From Halomonas sp. DQ26W (GTDB taxonomy: Bacteria; Pseudomonadota; Gammaproteobacteria; Pseudomonadales; Halomonadaceae): a DNA stretch of 64,000 bases. The stretch's first letter is position 1; each line of letters starts with the position of its first letter. A model generated the notes under the pieces. That model saw only the letters and a program-made list of their open reading frames with translations, did no database searches and was not told where the DNA came from. A program made the translations under genes and the position numbers. The stretch spans positions 60,301 through 124,300 of the forward strand of contig NZ_QPKI01000003.1 in the NCBI RefSeq assembly GCF_003339685.1, given 5' to 3'. Shown piece by piece: positions 53,619 to 63,383 of this stretch.

Positions 53619-54696
53619 GAGCTGTCTCCATGCAGCCGGCCACAAGTCGCTCGACGGCGTCGAGGTGCGCGCACGCCCGTGCGCGCTGCGCCATGGTGGC
53701 CAGGGTATCGGGTTGCAGCAGTGTCGTCAGGCGCTCGGCAAGAGACACTGCCGTCATATCGTGTTGCGGCAGCAATTCGGCCGCCCCCGCCGCAACCAGA
53801 GCGCGTGCATTGGCAGTCTGGTGGTCATCGACTGCATGGGGCAAGGGCACAAACAGCGCAGGCTTGGCGGCGGCGGCCAGCTCGGAGACGGTCAGTGCCC
53901 CGGCACGACACACTACCAGGTCGGCCCAGCCGTATGCCGCCGACATGTCATCGATGAAGTCGACCACCTCGGCCTCAACCCCTTGCGCGGCATAGGCCTC
54001 TCGGGTCGCTTCCTCCTTGTCCCGGCCGGCCTGATGCCGAACCGCGGGCCGCAACGTTTTCAGCAGCCGGGCAAGCCCTTCGGGCACGCGTTGGTTCAAT
54101 GCCAGCGCCCCCAGCGAACCGCCGACCACCAGCAGCCGCAGTGGGCGGCCAGTCATCGTTTTGCTGTCCCGCGGGGCCTCTCCCAGGGCAGCGATATCCC
54201 CACGCACTGGGTTGCCAATCACCTCAGCACGTCCAGTAAAGGCGTGATCGAAGGCGGCATAAACCCGCTTCGCCAGGCGTGCCAGGGTCCGGTTGGTCAG
54301 CCCTGCCACAGCGTTCTGCTCATGGATCACCAACGGCCGCCGCATCAACCAGGCGGCAAGCCCGCCCGGACCGCTGGCAAAGCCGCCAAGCCCCACCACC
54401 AGTTGCGGATCGAGAGCTCTCAGAATACCGGCGGCCTGCCATATGGCACGGGTCAGGTTTAATGGCGCCAGCAGCCAGCCGACCAGGCCATTGCCGCGCA
54501 GCCCGGCCACTGAAACATGGTTGAGCGGAATACCGGCGGCAGGTACCAGGCGGTTCTCGATGCCGTGCGGGCTGCCCAACCAGTGGATCTCCATCCCCTG
54601 TGCCTGAAGCCCTCTGGCCAGCGACAGGGCGGGGATGACATGCCCACCTGTACCACCCGCCATGATCACTACGCGCCGTGCCTTTGCCTCGCTCAC
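53608..54696 (-). CDS. murG: Undecaprenyldiphospho-muramoylpentapeptide GlcNAc transferase
   Basis: MurG converts lipid I to lipid II on the inner face of the cytoplasmic membrane. The product has 362 residues (E. coli 355). Glycine loops are [16 protein letters not shown] at about 12-27 and [13 protein letters not shown] in the second domain. [37 protein letters not shown] holds the UDP-GlcNAc site. It overlaps ftsW by 4 bp at its start. Confidence 0.98.
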   Translation of the reverse strand: MSEAKARRVVIMAGGTGGHVIPALSLARGLQAQGMEIHWLGSPHGIENRLVPAAGIPLNHVSVAGLRGNGLVGWLLAPLNLTRAIWQAAGILRALDPQLVVGLGGFASGPGGLAAWLMRRPLVIHEQNAVAGLTNRTLARLAKRVYAAFDHAFTGRAEVIGNPVRGDIAALGEAPRDSKTMTGRPLRLLVVGGSLGALALNQRVPEGLARLLKTLRPAVRHQAGRDKEEATREAYAAQGVEAEVVDFIDDMSAAYGWADLVVCRAGALTVSELAAAAKPALFVPLPHAVDDHQTANARALVAAGAAELLPQHDMTAVSLAERLTTLLQPDTLATMAQRARACAHLDAVERLVAGCMETALER

Positions 54697-55913
54697 TTGC
54701 CGACTCCTTGTACTTCGGGTGCCCGGCGCCCGGCCGTGGCCTCACGCCGAGCGACGGGGTTCGCTCTTCGCCGTGCCAGACGAGTTTCGATATCGGCGCG
54801 CAGCAGTAGCGCCATCATAATCGCGCTGATCAACAGGCTCGAGCCACCGTAGCTCAATAGAGGGAGGGTCAAGCCCTTGGTGGGCAACATGCCGGTACTG
54901 ACGGCAATATTGATGAAGGCCTGGGCACCGACCACCAGGGCAATGCCGTAGCTGAGATAGGCCGCATAGGCGAGCCCGGCCAGTTCGGCGCGGCGCCCAA
55001 CCGCCATGGCTCGGAAGATTAACAGAGCAAAGAGGCCTACCACACCGATCGCACCGAACAGCCCCAATTCCTCGGCCAGCACGGCAAAGACAAAATCGGT
55101 ATGGGCCTCCGGCAGGTAGAAGAGTTTCTGCACACTATTGCCCAACCCCATGCCCAACCAGTGTCCACGGCCATAGGCGATCAGTGCCTGGGTCAACTGG
55201 TAGCCGCTAGCGAACTGGTCCGCCCAGGGATCGGAAAAACTGGTCAGTCGAGCCAGGCGATAAGGCTCGGCGATGGCGACGTAAAAACCCAGCACCCCGA
55301 CACCGCCAAGTATCAGCACAAAGCGAAGCCAGGGCGCCCCTGCCATCAGCAGCATGCCCATTACGCAGCCGGTCATGACGACCATGGCGCCATAGTCGGG
55401 CTCGAGAATCAGCAGCACGGCGATGACCCCCATCACCAGCAACGGACGCAGGAAGGCACCCCACTGACGCCGCACCTGTGGCAGGAATCGTTCCAGGTAC
55501 CCGGCCAGGTAGGCAATCAGACAGAGCTTGGCGACTTCCGACACCTGCAGGTTGAAGGGTATCCCGGGCATGGAGAGCCAGCGTCGGCTACCGTTGACCT
55601 CTCGCCCGACGAACAGTACCAGCACCAGCAGCACAATGCTGACCAGCAACAGCAGAGGGCCGTTGGCACGCCACCAGGCCAGCGGAGTGCGTAGCGTAAG
55701 ACCTGCCGCCACCAGGGCCAAGATTACGAACAGCGCATGGCGTTGACTGAAATACCAAGGGTTTCCCGTCAGCCCGGCGGCCACTTCCGTGGAAGCCGAT
55801 GTCACCATCACCCAGCCGATAAGCATCAGCGCAACGGAGGCAAACACCAACCAGCCGTCAAAGGGCTGATGCTGGGTAGAGAGACGCTGACGCAGCCTGG
55901 CAAGGCGAGTCAC
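54693..55913 (-). CDS. ftsW: Septal SEDS peptidoglycan polymerase FtsW
   Basis: FtsW polymerises lipid II at the septum together with FtsI. The product has 406 residues with about ten membrane segments. GSRRWLSMPGIPFNLQVSEVAKLCLIAYLAGYL and LPEAHTDFVFAVLAEELGLFG are SEDS hallmarks; TKGLTLPLLSYGGSSLLISAIMMALLL ends the membrane part. It is a paralogue of RodA in the same window. It overlaps murD and murG by 4 bp each. An arginine-rich tail follows the last helix. Confidence 0.98.
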   Translation of the reverse strand: MTRLARLRQRLSTQHQPFDGWLVFASVALMLIGWVMVTSASTEVAAGLTGNPWYFSQRHALFVILALVAAGLTLRTPLAWWRANGPLLLLVSIVLLVLVLFVGREVNGSRRWLSMPGIPFNLQVSEVAKLCLIAYLAGYLERFLPQVRRQWGAFLRPLLVMGVIAVLLILEPDYGAMVVMTGCVMGMLLMAGAPWLRFVLILGGVGVLGFYVAIAEPYRLARLTSFSDPWADQFASGYQLTQALIAYGRGHWLGMGLGNSVQKLFYLPEAHTDFVFAVLAEELGLFGAIGVVGLFALLIFRAMAVGRRAELAGLAYAAYLSYGIALVVGAQAFINIAVSTGMLPTKGLTLPLLSYGGSSLLISAIMMALLLRADIETRLARRRANPVARREATAGRRAPEVQGVGK

Positions 55914-57289
55914 GATGCCCTCCCTTTCGCAAGACGTCGAACCCAGCGGCGGAACACCTCACCGCGCTCCTGGTAGTTGGCAAATTGATCGAGACTGGCG
56001 CAAGCTGGCGAGAGCAGCACGCAGTCTCCTGGTTCGGCGATAGCCTGTGCCCGGGCCATGCCCTCCTCGAGGTCATCGACCAGGCTCACGCTAACAGCGC
56101 TGCCAAGCGCCTTTTCTAGGCGTTCGGCGTCCAGGCCGAAGAGAATCGCTTCACGGCCATACCGGGCAAGGGGTTCGGCCAGAGGATGAAAGTCGGCCCC
56201 TTTACCCATGCCGCCGGCAAGCAGGATAAGCCGGCCGTCCAGGGTCGGCCCCAGCCCTGCTATGGCAGCAAGAGCAGCACCGACATTGGTGCCCTTGGAG
56301 TCGTTGATCCAGCGCACGCCACCAACCTCGGCGATGACCTCCCCGCGGTGCGGGAGCCCGGTAAAGCGTCGCAACACACGGCACATGGCCGCCATCGGGA
56401 ATTCCAGGCGATGCCCCATGGCCAGGGCGGCCAACGCATTGGCATGATTGTGCCGGCCTGCCAGCCGCATCTCGCGCACCGGCATCAGCGGTGTGTCGCC
56501 GTGCATCAGCCAGTCACCGCCCTCATGACGAGCGACACCCCATTCATCCTTCTCCGGCGCTCGGGTGGTGAAGCAGTCCTGGGCAGGCAGGCGCTCCAGC
56601 GGCCGGGTCATAGCGTCATCGGCATTGATAACTCCGTGCCGTGCGCCACGGAAGATATTCAGCTTGGCGGCACGATAGTTCGCCATGTCGCCATGCCGGT
56701 CAAGATGATCTTCCGAGAGATTGAGAAAGGCCGTGGTCTCGGCCCCCAATCGCGGCGTGGTCTCCAACTGAAAGCTGGAAAGTTCGAGCACGTAGCAATC
56801 GGCATTCGGCTCGTCATCGAGCAGGTCCAGTGCTGGCGTACCCAGGTTGCCGCCCACCGCCACGCGCCGGCCCGACTCCCGGGCCATCTCGCCAAGCAGG
56901 GTGGTGACAGTAGACTTGGCATTGGAGCCGGTGATGGCAGCGATCGGCGCACGACAGACACGCACGAAGAGCGCAATCTCGCCGATCACCAGGGGCTCGC
57001 CGGTAGCGTCACGCATCCGTCCGGCAAGTTCGGCGAGCCCCGGCGTGCAGGGATCCACTCCAGGGCTGAGTATTACCTCCTCCACCTCGCTCAGGTCCAG
57101 CGACGTCAGCGGCCCACAGTGAATCTCGACCCCTGGATGCGCCGCATGGAAGTCGTCGACACCGGGCGGTACCGCACGGGTATCGGCCACCATGTAGGGC
57201 ACGCCCTGCCGCGACAGGTGCCGACATATGGCGTGACCGGATATGCCGAGCCCAACGACCAGGGCCGTGCCCTTGGGCACTTTTTGCAT
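55910..57289 (-). CDS. murD: UDP-N-acetylmuramoyl-L-alanine--D-glutamate ligase
   Basis: MurD adds D-glutamate to UDP-MurNAc-L-Ala. The product has 459 residues. The N-terminal dinucleotide-like loop is ALVVGLGISGHAICRHL. The ATP loop reads GSNAKSTVTTLLGEM, the SNAKST variant common in pseudomonads. NLSEDHLDRHGDMANYRAAK and RWINDSKGTNVGAALAAI are family motifs. It lies 52 bp after mraY and overlaps ftsW. Confidence 0.98.
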   Translation of the reverse strand: MQKVPKGTALVVGLGISGHAICRHLSRQGVPYMVADTRAVPPGVDDFHAAHPGVEIHCGPLTSLDLSEVEEVILSPGVDPCTPGLAELAGRMRDATGEPLVIGEIALFVRVCRAPIAAITGSNAKSTVTTLLGEMARESGRRVAVGGNLGTPALDLLDDEPNADCYVLELSSFQLETTPRLGAETTAFLNLSEDHLDRHGDMANYRAAKLNIFRGARHGVINADDAMTRPLERLPAQDCFTTRAPEKDEWGVARHEGGDWLMHGDTPLMPVREMRLAGRHNHANALAALAMGHRLEFPMAAMCRVLRRFTGLPHRGEVIAEVGGVRWINDSKGTNVGAALAAIAGLGPTLDGRLILLAGGMGKGADFHPLAEPLARYGREAILFGLDAERLEKALGSAVSVSLVDDLEEGMARAQAIAEPGDCVLLSPACASLDQFANYQERGEVFRRWVRRLAKGRAS

Positions 57290-57341
57290 GCTCGCCTCCT
57301 GTCCGTGGCGCAGGGTTCGAAAATAGGCCTGGCCTGGCGGC

Positions 57342-58424
57342 TCAGCGTATCTTCAGGGTGGCCAAGCCGATCAGCACCAATACCACCGTGATGATCCAGA
57401 AGCGCACGATGACGCGCGGCTCCGGCCACCCCTTGAGTTCGTAGTGGTGATGCAGCGGCGCCATGCGGAAGATGCGGCGTCCCGTCAGCTTGTACGACCC
57501 CACCTGGAGGATCACCGAGACCGTCTCCATGACGAAGATCCCACCCATGATGAAAAGCACGATCTCCTGGCGGACGATGACCGCCACCACACCCAGCGCC
57601 GCCCCCAGCGCCAGCGCCCCGACGTCGCCCATGAAGACCTGGGCCGGATAGGTGTTGAACCAGAGGAAGCCCAGGCCAGCCCCGGAAATGGTGGCGCAGA
57701 AGACCGCCAGCTCTCCGGCCCCGACGATGTTGGGAATCTGCAGGTAGCTGGCGAATACCGCATTGCCGCTGGCGTAGGCGAATACCGCCAGGCCCATGGC
57801 CACCATGACGGTGGGCATGATCGCCAGCCCGTCCAGGCCATCGGTGAGGTTGACGGCATTGGAGCTGCCGACAATCACCAGATAGGTCAACACGATGTAG
57901 AAGACCCCCAGTGGTATCACGATATCCTTGAACAGGGGCACGATCAGGCTGGTTTCCACCGGATTGCCAGCAGTGTAATAGAGCACCAGGGCGGCGATCA
58001 GGCCAATCACCGACTGCCACAGGTACTTCCAGCGTGCCGGCAGCCCCCTGGGATTCTTCTCCACCACCTTGCGGTAGTCGTCGACCCAACCGATCGCGCC
58101 GAAGCCCAGGGTCACCACCAGTACGATCCAGACATAGTGCACGCTAAGGTCCGACCACAGCAGCGTACTGACGGCGATGGCCATCAGGATCATCGCGCCG
58201 CCCATGGTGGGGGTGCCCGCTTTGGACAAGTGGGATTGAGGGCCGTCATCGCGTACCGCCTGGCCGATCTGCCGCTCGACCAGTCGACGAATCATCCAGG
58301 GCCCTAACCAGAGACAGAGCAACAGGGCCGTCATGGTCCCCAGGATCATCCGCAGGGTGAGGTAATTGAAGACATTGAAGGCGCTCTGGTATTGCGCCAG
58401 GAAGTTAGCCAGAAAAAGCAGCAT
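57342..58424 (-). CDS. mraY: Phospho-MurNAc-pentapeptide transferase MraY
   Basis: MraY transfers phospho-MurNAc-pentapeptide to undecaprenyl phosphate, making lipid I. The product has 360 residues, identical in length to E. coli MraY, with ten membrane segments. [34 protein letters not shown] with the catalytic aspartates, and [13 protein letters not shown] are diagnostic, as is [24 protein letters not shown] near the end. The gene starts 9 bp after the murF stop. Confidence 0.99.
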   Translation of the reverse strand: MLLFLANFLAQYQSAFNVFNYLTLRMILGTMTALLLCLWLGPWMIRRLVERQIGQAVRDDGPQSHLSKAGTPTMGGAMILMAIAVSTLLWSDLSVHYVWIVLVVTLGFGAIGWVDDYRKVVEKNPRGLPARWKYLWQSVIGLIAALVLYYTAGNPVETSLIVPLFKDIVIPLGVFYIVLTYLVIVGSSNAVNLTDGLDGLAIMPTVMVAMGLAVFAYASGNAVFASYLQIPNIVGAGELAVFCATISGAGLGFLWFNTYPAQVFMGDVGALALGAALGVVAVIVRQEIVLFIMGGIFVMETVSVILQVGSYKLTGRRIFRMAPLHHHYELKGWPEPRVIVRFWIITVVLVLIGLATLKIR

Positions 58425-58433
58425 GTGTTGCGT

Positions 58434-59801
58434 TCACCTTGATGCGTCAGCGCGTAATGCGGCCACGACCCGCTCCATTCCGGCACTGCGCGATCCCTTG
58501 ATCAGTACGCTTGCCCCGGGGGGGAGTTGACTCAGGACATGGCGCGTCAGCGCGTCGCGGTCGTTGAAATGGCACCCACCCTCTCCGAAGGCTCTACTGG
58601 CTGGCTGCGCCAGCTCACCGCAGGTGCCGAGCACGTCGATTCCCAGTTCCCGCGCGTAACGGCCGACTTCGGCATGCAGTCGGTCCGATGCCTCCCCCAG
58701 CTCGCCCATGGCGCCCAGCAGGCACCATCGCGGCCCCGGCAACTCGGCCAGCAGCGACATGGCCGCCTTCACCGCACCTGGGTTGGCATTATACGTATCG
58801 TCAAGCAGTCGGCATCCATTGATGCCGGATTCCGGACTCAAGCGTCCCGGCATTGGCACAACCGCCTCCAGCCTGGCCAGTAGCGGCTCGGGGGCGAGCC
58901 CCAGCGCAATGGCTCCGGCCATTGCTGCCAGCGCATTGGCCACTCCATGGCGCCCCAGCAGGGCGAGCTGCACCCGCCCGCACCGACGTTCGTCCACGAC
59001 AAGCGTGAAAGCATAGCGCCCCGAGGCGTCACAGGCCAGCTCGGCGGCATGCACCCGCGCCTCTGTGCTGAATCCGAAATCCATGACCGGTCGCGGAGCG
59101 GCAAGCCGCATCCATAACGGAAAGTAATGATCGTCGCGATTGAGGACGGCGATGCCGTCGTCACCCAGGCCTGCGAGGATCTCCGACTTGGCCTGGGCGA
59201 TCCGGCCCATGCCGCCGAACTCACCGACATGGGCACCGGTGACATTGGTGATGATCGCCACCTGCGGCTGAGCGAGCATCGTGGTCCAGGCGATTTCACC
59301 CAGATGATTCGCACCAAGCTCCACCACTGCCTGCCGGTGGGCGGAATTCAGCGCAAGAAGCGTGAGTGGCACGCCAATATCGTTGTTGAGATTGCCATGG
59401 GTGGCCAAGGTCTCACCCGGCCGGCCCAGCAGTTGAGAGAGAATTTCCTTGACGCTGGTTTTGCCACTATTACCGGTCACCGCTACCAGCGGGCCGCCCC
59501 AGGCCCGGCGTCGTGACTGCCCAAGCAACCCCAGGGCCAGGCGGGTATCCGGCACCACCAACTGGGGCAGCGGGTCGTCCATGGGCTCCTCGACCATCGC
59601 CGCCGCCGCCCCCGCCTCCCGTGCCTGGGCGATGAAGTCATGGGCGTCGAAGCGGTCGCCGCGAAGCGCCACGAACAGGGCACCGGGAACCAGGCAGCGT
59701 GAATCGGTAACGATGTCAACCAATTGCCGGTCCACCCCCGGAGGCGCCACCCCAAGCGCGTCGGCCACTTCTGCCAACGTCGACAGTCCGAGCCTAGGCA
59801 T
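58434..59801 (-). CDS. murF: UDP-MurNAc-tripeptide--D-alanyl-D-alanine ligase
   Basis: MurF adds the D-Ala-D-Ala dipeptide, ending the nucleotide precursor pathway. The product has 455 residues (E. coli 452). Two ATGs lie close together; I chose 59801 because GGAG is 8 bases upstream, against 2 for 59807. The ATP loop is AVTGNSGKTSVKEILSQLL. VVELGANHLGEIAWTTMLAQP, ITNVTGAHVGEFGG and DDTYNANPGAVKAAMSLL are family motifs. It overlaps murE by 8 bp. Confidence 0.97.
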   Translation of the reverse strand: MPRLGLSTLAEVADALGVAPPGVDRQLVDIVTDSRCLVPGALFVALRGDRFDAHDFIAQAREAGAAAAMVEEPMDDPLPQLVVPDTRLALGLLGQSRRRAWGGPLVAVTGNSGKTSVKEILSQLLGRPGETLATHGNLNNDIGVPLTLLALNSAHRQAVVELGANHLGEIAWTTMLAQPQVAIITNVTGAHVGEFGGMGRIAQAKSEILAGLGDDGIAVLNRDDHYFPLWMRLAAPRPVMDFGFSTEARVHAAELACDASGRYAFTLVVDERRCGRVQLALLGRHGVANALAAMAGAIALGLAPEPLLARLEAVVPMPGRLSPESGINGCRLLDDTYNANPGAVKAAMSLLAELPGPRWCLLGAMGELGEASDRLHAEVGRYARELGIDVLGTCGELAQPASRAFGEGGCHFNDRDALTRHVLSQLPPGASVLIKGSRSAGMERVVAALRADASR

Positions 59802-61308
59802 CAGCATCGCTCCCACACCGCAGCAGCGCGACTTCGGCCCGCCGCGTATCACAGAATGGGTGGCGTACGCCATCGATCTCCTGGTAAGTCTCATGACCCT
59901 TGCCGGCGATCAATACCACATCATCGGCACCGGCCTCTGCCAGCGTCCGGTCGATGGCTTCGCCTCGCTCCGCAATAGCCCAGGCCTGGCGGCGGGCCTC
60001 GGCCGACAGCCCGTTCAGGACCTGGTCACGAATGGCGGCTGGGTCTTCGTTACGAGGGTTGTCATCGGTCACTACCAGACGATCCGCATGACGCTCAGCA
60101 GCCTGTGCCATTAATGGCCGCTTGCCACCGTCCCGATCGCCGCCACAGCCGAACAGACACCAGAGCCGCCCTTCGCCGGGCAAGTGACGGCGCAAGGCAA
60201 CCAGCGCGTTTTCCAGAGCATCCGGCGTGTGTGCGTAGTCAACGATCACCGTGGGACAGCCGGCCCGGCGCAGCGTTTGCATCCGCCCCGGCACTGGCGG
60301 CAGACGCGTTGCCACCTCGAATAGCGTCGGCAAGGACTCTCCCAGGCCATAAAGCGTGGCGATGGCCAGTAGCACGTTGTCGAGATTGAAGCGCCCCATC
60401 AGCGACAGTTCGAGGGTCTTCTCACCCTCGGGGGTGGCCACCAGCGCCAGCTGACCGTGCTCGGAGGGCTTCCAGTCGAGCACACGCAGGGTCGCTGCGA
60501 TGTTGTCACCAACGGCAAGCACCCGCACTCCCGGCGCCACACCAGCCAGCATCAGGCGCGCCAGGGGGTCGTCGGCATTGACCACGACAAGCGACAGCTC
60601 GGGCCGACGGAACAATCTTGCCTTGGCAGCCGCGTAGGCCGCCATGCTGCCGTGATAGTCGAGATGATCACGGCTCAGGTTGGTAAAGATCGCTGCCGTC
60701 AGTTGGCAGCCGTCCAGTCGCCCCTGCTCCAGGGCATGGGATGAGACCTCCATGGCAACGCGGTCGATGCCCTCCCGGGCCATCTCTGCCAGCGACGCCT
60801 GCAGGGCCAGTTGCCCCGGCGTCGTCAGGCCGCCCTCTGACAGCGCGGCAGGCCGCCCATGCCCCAGGGTTCCCACTAGCCCAGCATCCCGACCCAAGGC
60901 GGCGCTCAGCTCGGCAAGATAATGTGTCACCGAACTCTTGCCGTTGGTGCCTGTGACACCGATCAGCTCGACCCCCTCGGGGACCGCAAAGAGTTCATGA
61001 CCCAGCTCGCCCAGGCGTTGACGCAGAAAAGGCAAGGCGAGCACCCGTGGATCCTCGGCGGATGCCGGCAAGGTTTCCCCGGGCTCGATATGGTAGAGCA
61101 CCCACCCGGCACCGGCGTCCAGCGCGGCGGAAACGAAGGCTCGCCCGTCGGCACTGACCCCTGGAACGGCCAGGAAGATATCGCCCCGTGACAGGCGACG
61201 GCTGTCGAGCACCAAACGAACCGGCTCGCCCGGTGCTATGTCGGGAATCGGCAGGCCGGGCCAGCATCGCTTCATCGCAGCCTGAAAGCAGGAAGCACTC
61301 ACCTCCAT
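59794..61308 (-). CDS. murE: UDP-MurNAc-L-Ala-D-Glu--meso-diaminopimelate ligase
   Basis: MurE adds the third residue of the stem peptide. The product has 504 residues from ATG 61308, preceded by GAGGTGA. The ATP loop is IGVTGTNGKSSVTHYLAEL. The specificity loop reads DNPRNEDP, the meso-diaminopimelate form, so the organism has DAP-type peptidoglycan. AMEVSSHALEQGRLDG and TNLSRDHLDYHGSMAAYAAAK are family motifs. It lies 31 bp after ftsI. Confidence 0.98.
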   Translation of the reverse strand: MEVSASCFQAAMKRCWPGLPIPDIAPGEPVRLVLDSRRLSRGDIFLAVPGVSADGRAFVSAALDAGAGWVLYHIEPGETLPASAEDPRVLALPFLRQRLGELGHELFAVPEGVELIGVTGTNGKSSVTHYLAELSAALGRDAGLVGTLGHGRPAALSEGGLTTPGQLALQASLAEMAREGIDRVAMEVSSHALEQGRLDGCQLTAAIFTNLSRDHLDYHGSMAAYAAAKARLFRRPELSLVVVNADDPLARLMLAGVAPGVRVLAVGDNIAATLRVLDWKPSEHGQLALVATPEGEKTLELSLMGRFNLDNVLLAIATLYGLGESLPTLFEVATRLPPVPGRMQTLRRAGCPTVIVDYAHTPDALENALVALRRHLPGEGRLWCLFGCGGDRDGGKRPLMAQAAERHADRLVVTDDNPRNEDPAAIRDQVLNGLSAEARRQAWAIAERGEAIDRTLAEAGADDVVLIAGKGHETYQEIDGVRHPFCDTRRAEVALLRCGSDADA

Positions 61309-61339
61309 GGGATCACCTCTAACGGGAAGTGGCAAAGTG

Positions 61340-63049
61340 TCATCTTACGCGCTGGTCGGGCGGCACATCGAGCAGACGCAGTGCGCCACCAGTGACACGA
61401 GAGAATACCGGAGCCGCGACGGCACCACCAAAGTAGTCGCCACCACGGGGGTGGTCGATCATCACGATAGTAACGATGCGGGGGTCGGAGACGGGGGCAA
61501 TGCCGGCGAACAGGCTACGATAGGCATCCTGCTCATAGCCACTAGCCGAGGACTTGCGCACTGTGCCAGTTTTTCCGGCTACCCGATAGCCAGGCACCCC
61601 TGCACGGCGACCACCCGTTCCCGGCTGGACGGACTCCTCCATGATGCGCAACAGATTGTAGGCTATCGTCGGATCGATGGTTGGGGTACCGTCAGGCCCC
61701 TCCGGCAGCCTGAGCAGGGAGGGAGGCATACGCACCCCGTCATTGGCGAGCGCCGTATAGGCACTGGCCAGTTGCAGCGCAGAGACAGACAAACCATAGC
61801 CGTAGGAGAGAGCGGCCCACTGGCTGCGCGACCAGCGTACCGGTGCCGGCATATGGCCGACAGCCTCGCCGGGAAAGCCCGTATCGGTGCTCTGGCCAAA
61901 GCCCAGCCGACGATAAAGCTCGGGCACCAGGGGTTCGTCGAGCTCGAGGACCAGTCTCGACATGCCGATGTTGGAGGATTTCTCGAGAATCCCGGCCAAA
62001 TCCAGCCTGCCATAGTTGCGAATGTCGCGAATGGTGAAGCGGTCCAGCATCATCCAGCCGGGCGAGGTATCGACCACGACATCCAGGTCAAACTGACCAC
62101 TCTCCATGATTGCGGCCATGGCCAGCGGCTTCACCACGGAGCCAGGCTCAAAGACATCGACGATAGCCTGATTGCGCAATCCTCGAGGGTCGAGGCCCGC
62201 TCGATTATTGGGGTTGTAGGAGGGCTGGTTGGCCATGGCCAGCACCTCACCGGTACGGGCATCCATCATCACCACGACGCCGCCATCGGCCTCGTGCTCG
62301 TCCACCGCGGCCATGAGCTCACGATAGGCCATGTACTGCAGCCGCTGATCAATGGAGAGCACCAGCTCGCCACCGGGCTGCGCTTCGCGAAGAATGGCCA
62401 GGTCACGCACCAGGCGACCGCGGCGGTCCTTGATCACGCGGCGCTGCCCCGGTGTTCCAGCCAGGTAGGGCTGATAGGCGAGCTCCACCCCCTCCTGGCC
62501 CATGTCATCCACATTGGTCACGCCCAGCAACTGAGCGGTCACTTCGCCAGCCGGGTAGTAGCGCTTGTACTCATGCTGGGCATAGACTCCGGCCATGCGC
62601 AGGCCAAGAACGCGCTGGGCTGCCTCCGGAGTCAACTGCCGACGCAGGTACATGAATTCGCGCTCGCTGAAGCGCTCCAGACGCGCTTCGAGATCGTCCG
62701 GTGACATGTTCAGGGACTGGGCCAGCATCAGCCGCTGGATACGATCCTCAGGCACTTCCTGGGGGTTGGCCCACAGCGTCACGACCGGTGTGGAGATGGC
62801 CAGCGGCTCACCGTTACGATCACTGATCATGCCCCGGTGGGCGGTGAGAGACTCTGTGCGCAGCGTCCTGGCATCCCCCTGCCCTTGCAGAAACGAACGA
62901 TCAATGACATGCAGCGTGACGATGCGCCCTGCCAACAGCAGCATGCCGACCAGGACCAGAAAGAGGATCAGATAATAGCGTGCGCCGCCCATGGGAGCCG
63001 AAGGCGGGCGACGGCGCGGCGACACACCGCTGCGGGCTTCCCCGCTCAT
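61340..63049 (-). CDS. ftsI: Septal transpeptidase FtsI (PBP3)
   Basis: FtsI crosslinks septal peptidoglycan. The product has 569 residues from ATG 63049, which overlaps ftsL by 4 bp; a longer frame upstream runs inside ftsL. A basic tail (PRRRPP) precedes the membrane helix at about 25-48. Active-site motifs are SVVK 304-307 (E. coli has STVK), SSN 358-360 and KTGT 493-496. RGMISDRNGEPLAISTPV is the typical class B N-terminal motif. The C-terminus lacks the processing extension of the E. coli protein. Confidence 0.97.
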   Translation of the reverse strand: MSGEARSGVSPRRRPPSAPMGGARYYLILFLVLVGMLLLAGRIVTLHVIDRSFLQGQGDARTLRTESLTAHRGMISDRNGEPLAISTPVVTLWANPQEVPEDRIQRLMLAQSLNMSPDDLEARLERFSEREFMYLRRQLTPEAAQRVLGLRMAGVYAQHEYKRYYPAGEVTAQLLGVTNVDDMGQEGVELAYQPYLAGTPGQRRVIKDRRGRLVRDLAILREAQPGGELVLSIDQRLQYMAYRELMAAVDEHEADGGVVVMMDARTGEVLAMANQPSYNPNNRAGLDPRGLRNQAIVDVFEPGSVVKPLAMAAIMESGQFDLDVVVDTSPGWMMLDRFTIRDIRNYGRLDLAGILEKSSNIGMSRLVLELDEPLVPELYRRLGFGQSTDTGFPGEAVGHMPAPVRWSRSQWAALSYGYGLSVSALQLASAYTALANDGVRMPPSLLRLPEGPDGTPTIDPTIAYNLLRIMEESVQPGTGGRRAGVPGYRVAGKTGTVRKSSASGYEQDAYRSLFAGIAPVSDPRIVTIVMIDHPRGGDYFGGAVAAPVFSRVTGGALRLLDVPPDQRVR

Positions 63050-63375
63050 GGTCGGATGACCTCGACTTCGTTGACATGGGGCAGGCGCATTTCCAGCCTC
63101 TCGATGGCCAGGCGCTCGATTCGCGCTGGTGACGACCAGGCGCTCTCTTCCAACAGCAACTGCCCCCACTCGGTCTGCAACTGATCGCGTTCACGCTCGA
63201 GCTGCTGCAGGCGAGCATATTGCTCGCGAGTAAGATGGCTGACGTTGACCACCACTGTGGCAGTGACAAGGCAGGCCACCACCAGGCCCACCACCACCAG
63301 CAGGCCGCTGCTGGGCATACTGGCAGGCGCCCAGCGGGACAGGTTGGCGCGTGATGGTTGCAGTCCTTGCTTCAT
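63046..63375 (-). CDS. ftsL: Cell division protein FtsL
   Basis: FtsL is a small bitopic protein that with FtsB and FtsQ activates FtsWI. The product has 109 residues. The membrane helix is at about 24-45 (LLVVVGLVVACLVTATVVV). A leucine-zipper-like coiled coil follows (LTREQYARLQQLERERDQLQ to about 75). The end, SPARIERLAIERLEMRLP, is the conserved region. It lies 8 bp after rsmH and overlaps ftsI by 4 bp. Confidence 0.95.
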   Translation of the reverse strand: MKQGLQPSRANLSRWAPASMPSSGLLVVVGLVVACLVTATVVVNVSHLTREQYARLQQLERERDQLQTEWGQLLLEESAWSSPARIERLAIERLEMRLPHVNEVEVIRP

Positions 63376-63383
63376 GCCCTTCC

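Noticed and set aside
56186..57391. 401-codon open frame on the plus strand
   Set aside because: It lies opposite murD and has no recognisable protein features or ribosome site.
61307..62704. 465-codon open frame on the plus strand
   Set aside because: It is antisense to ftsI, whose motifs are complete. Long antisense frames are common in GC-rich genes, and its translation resembles no family.
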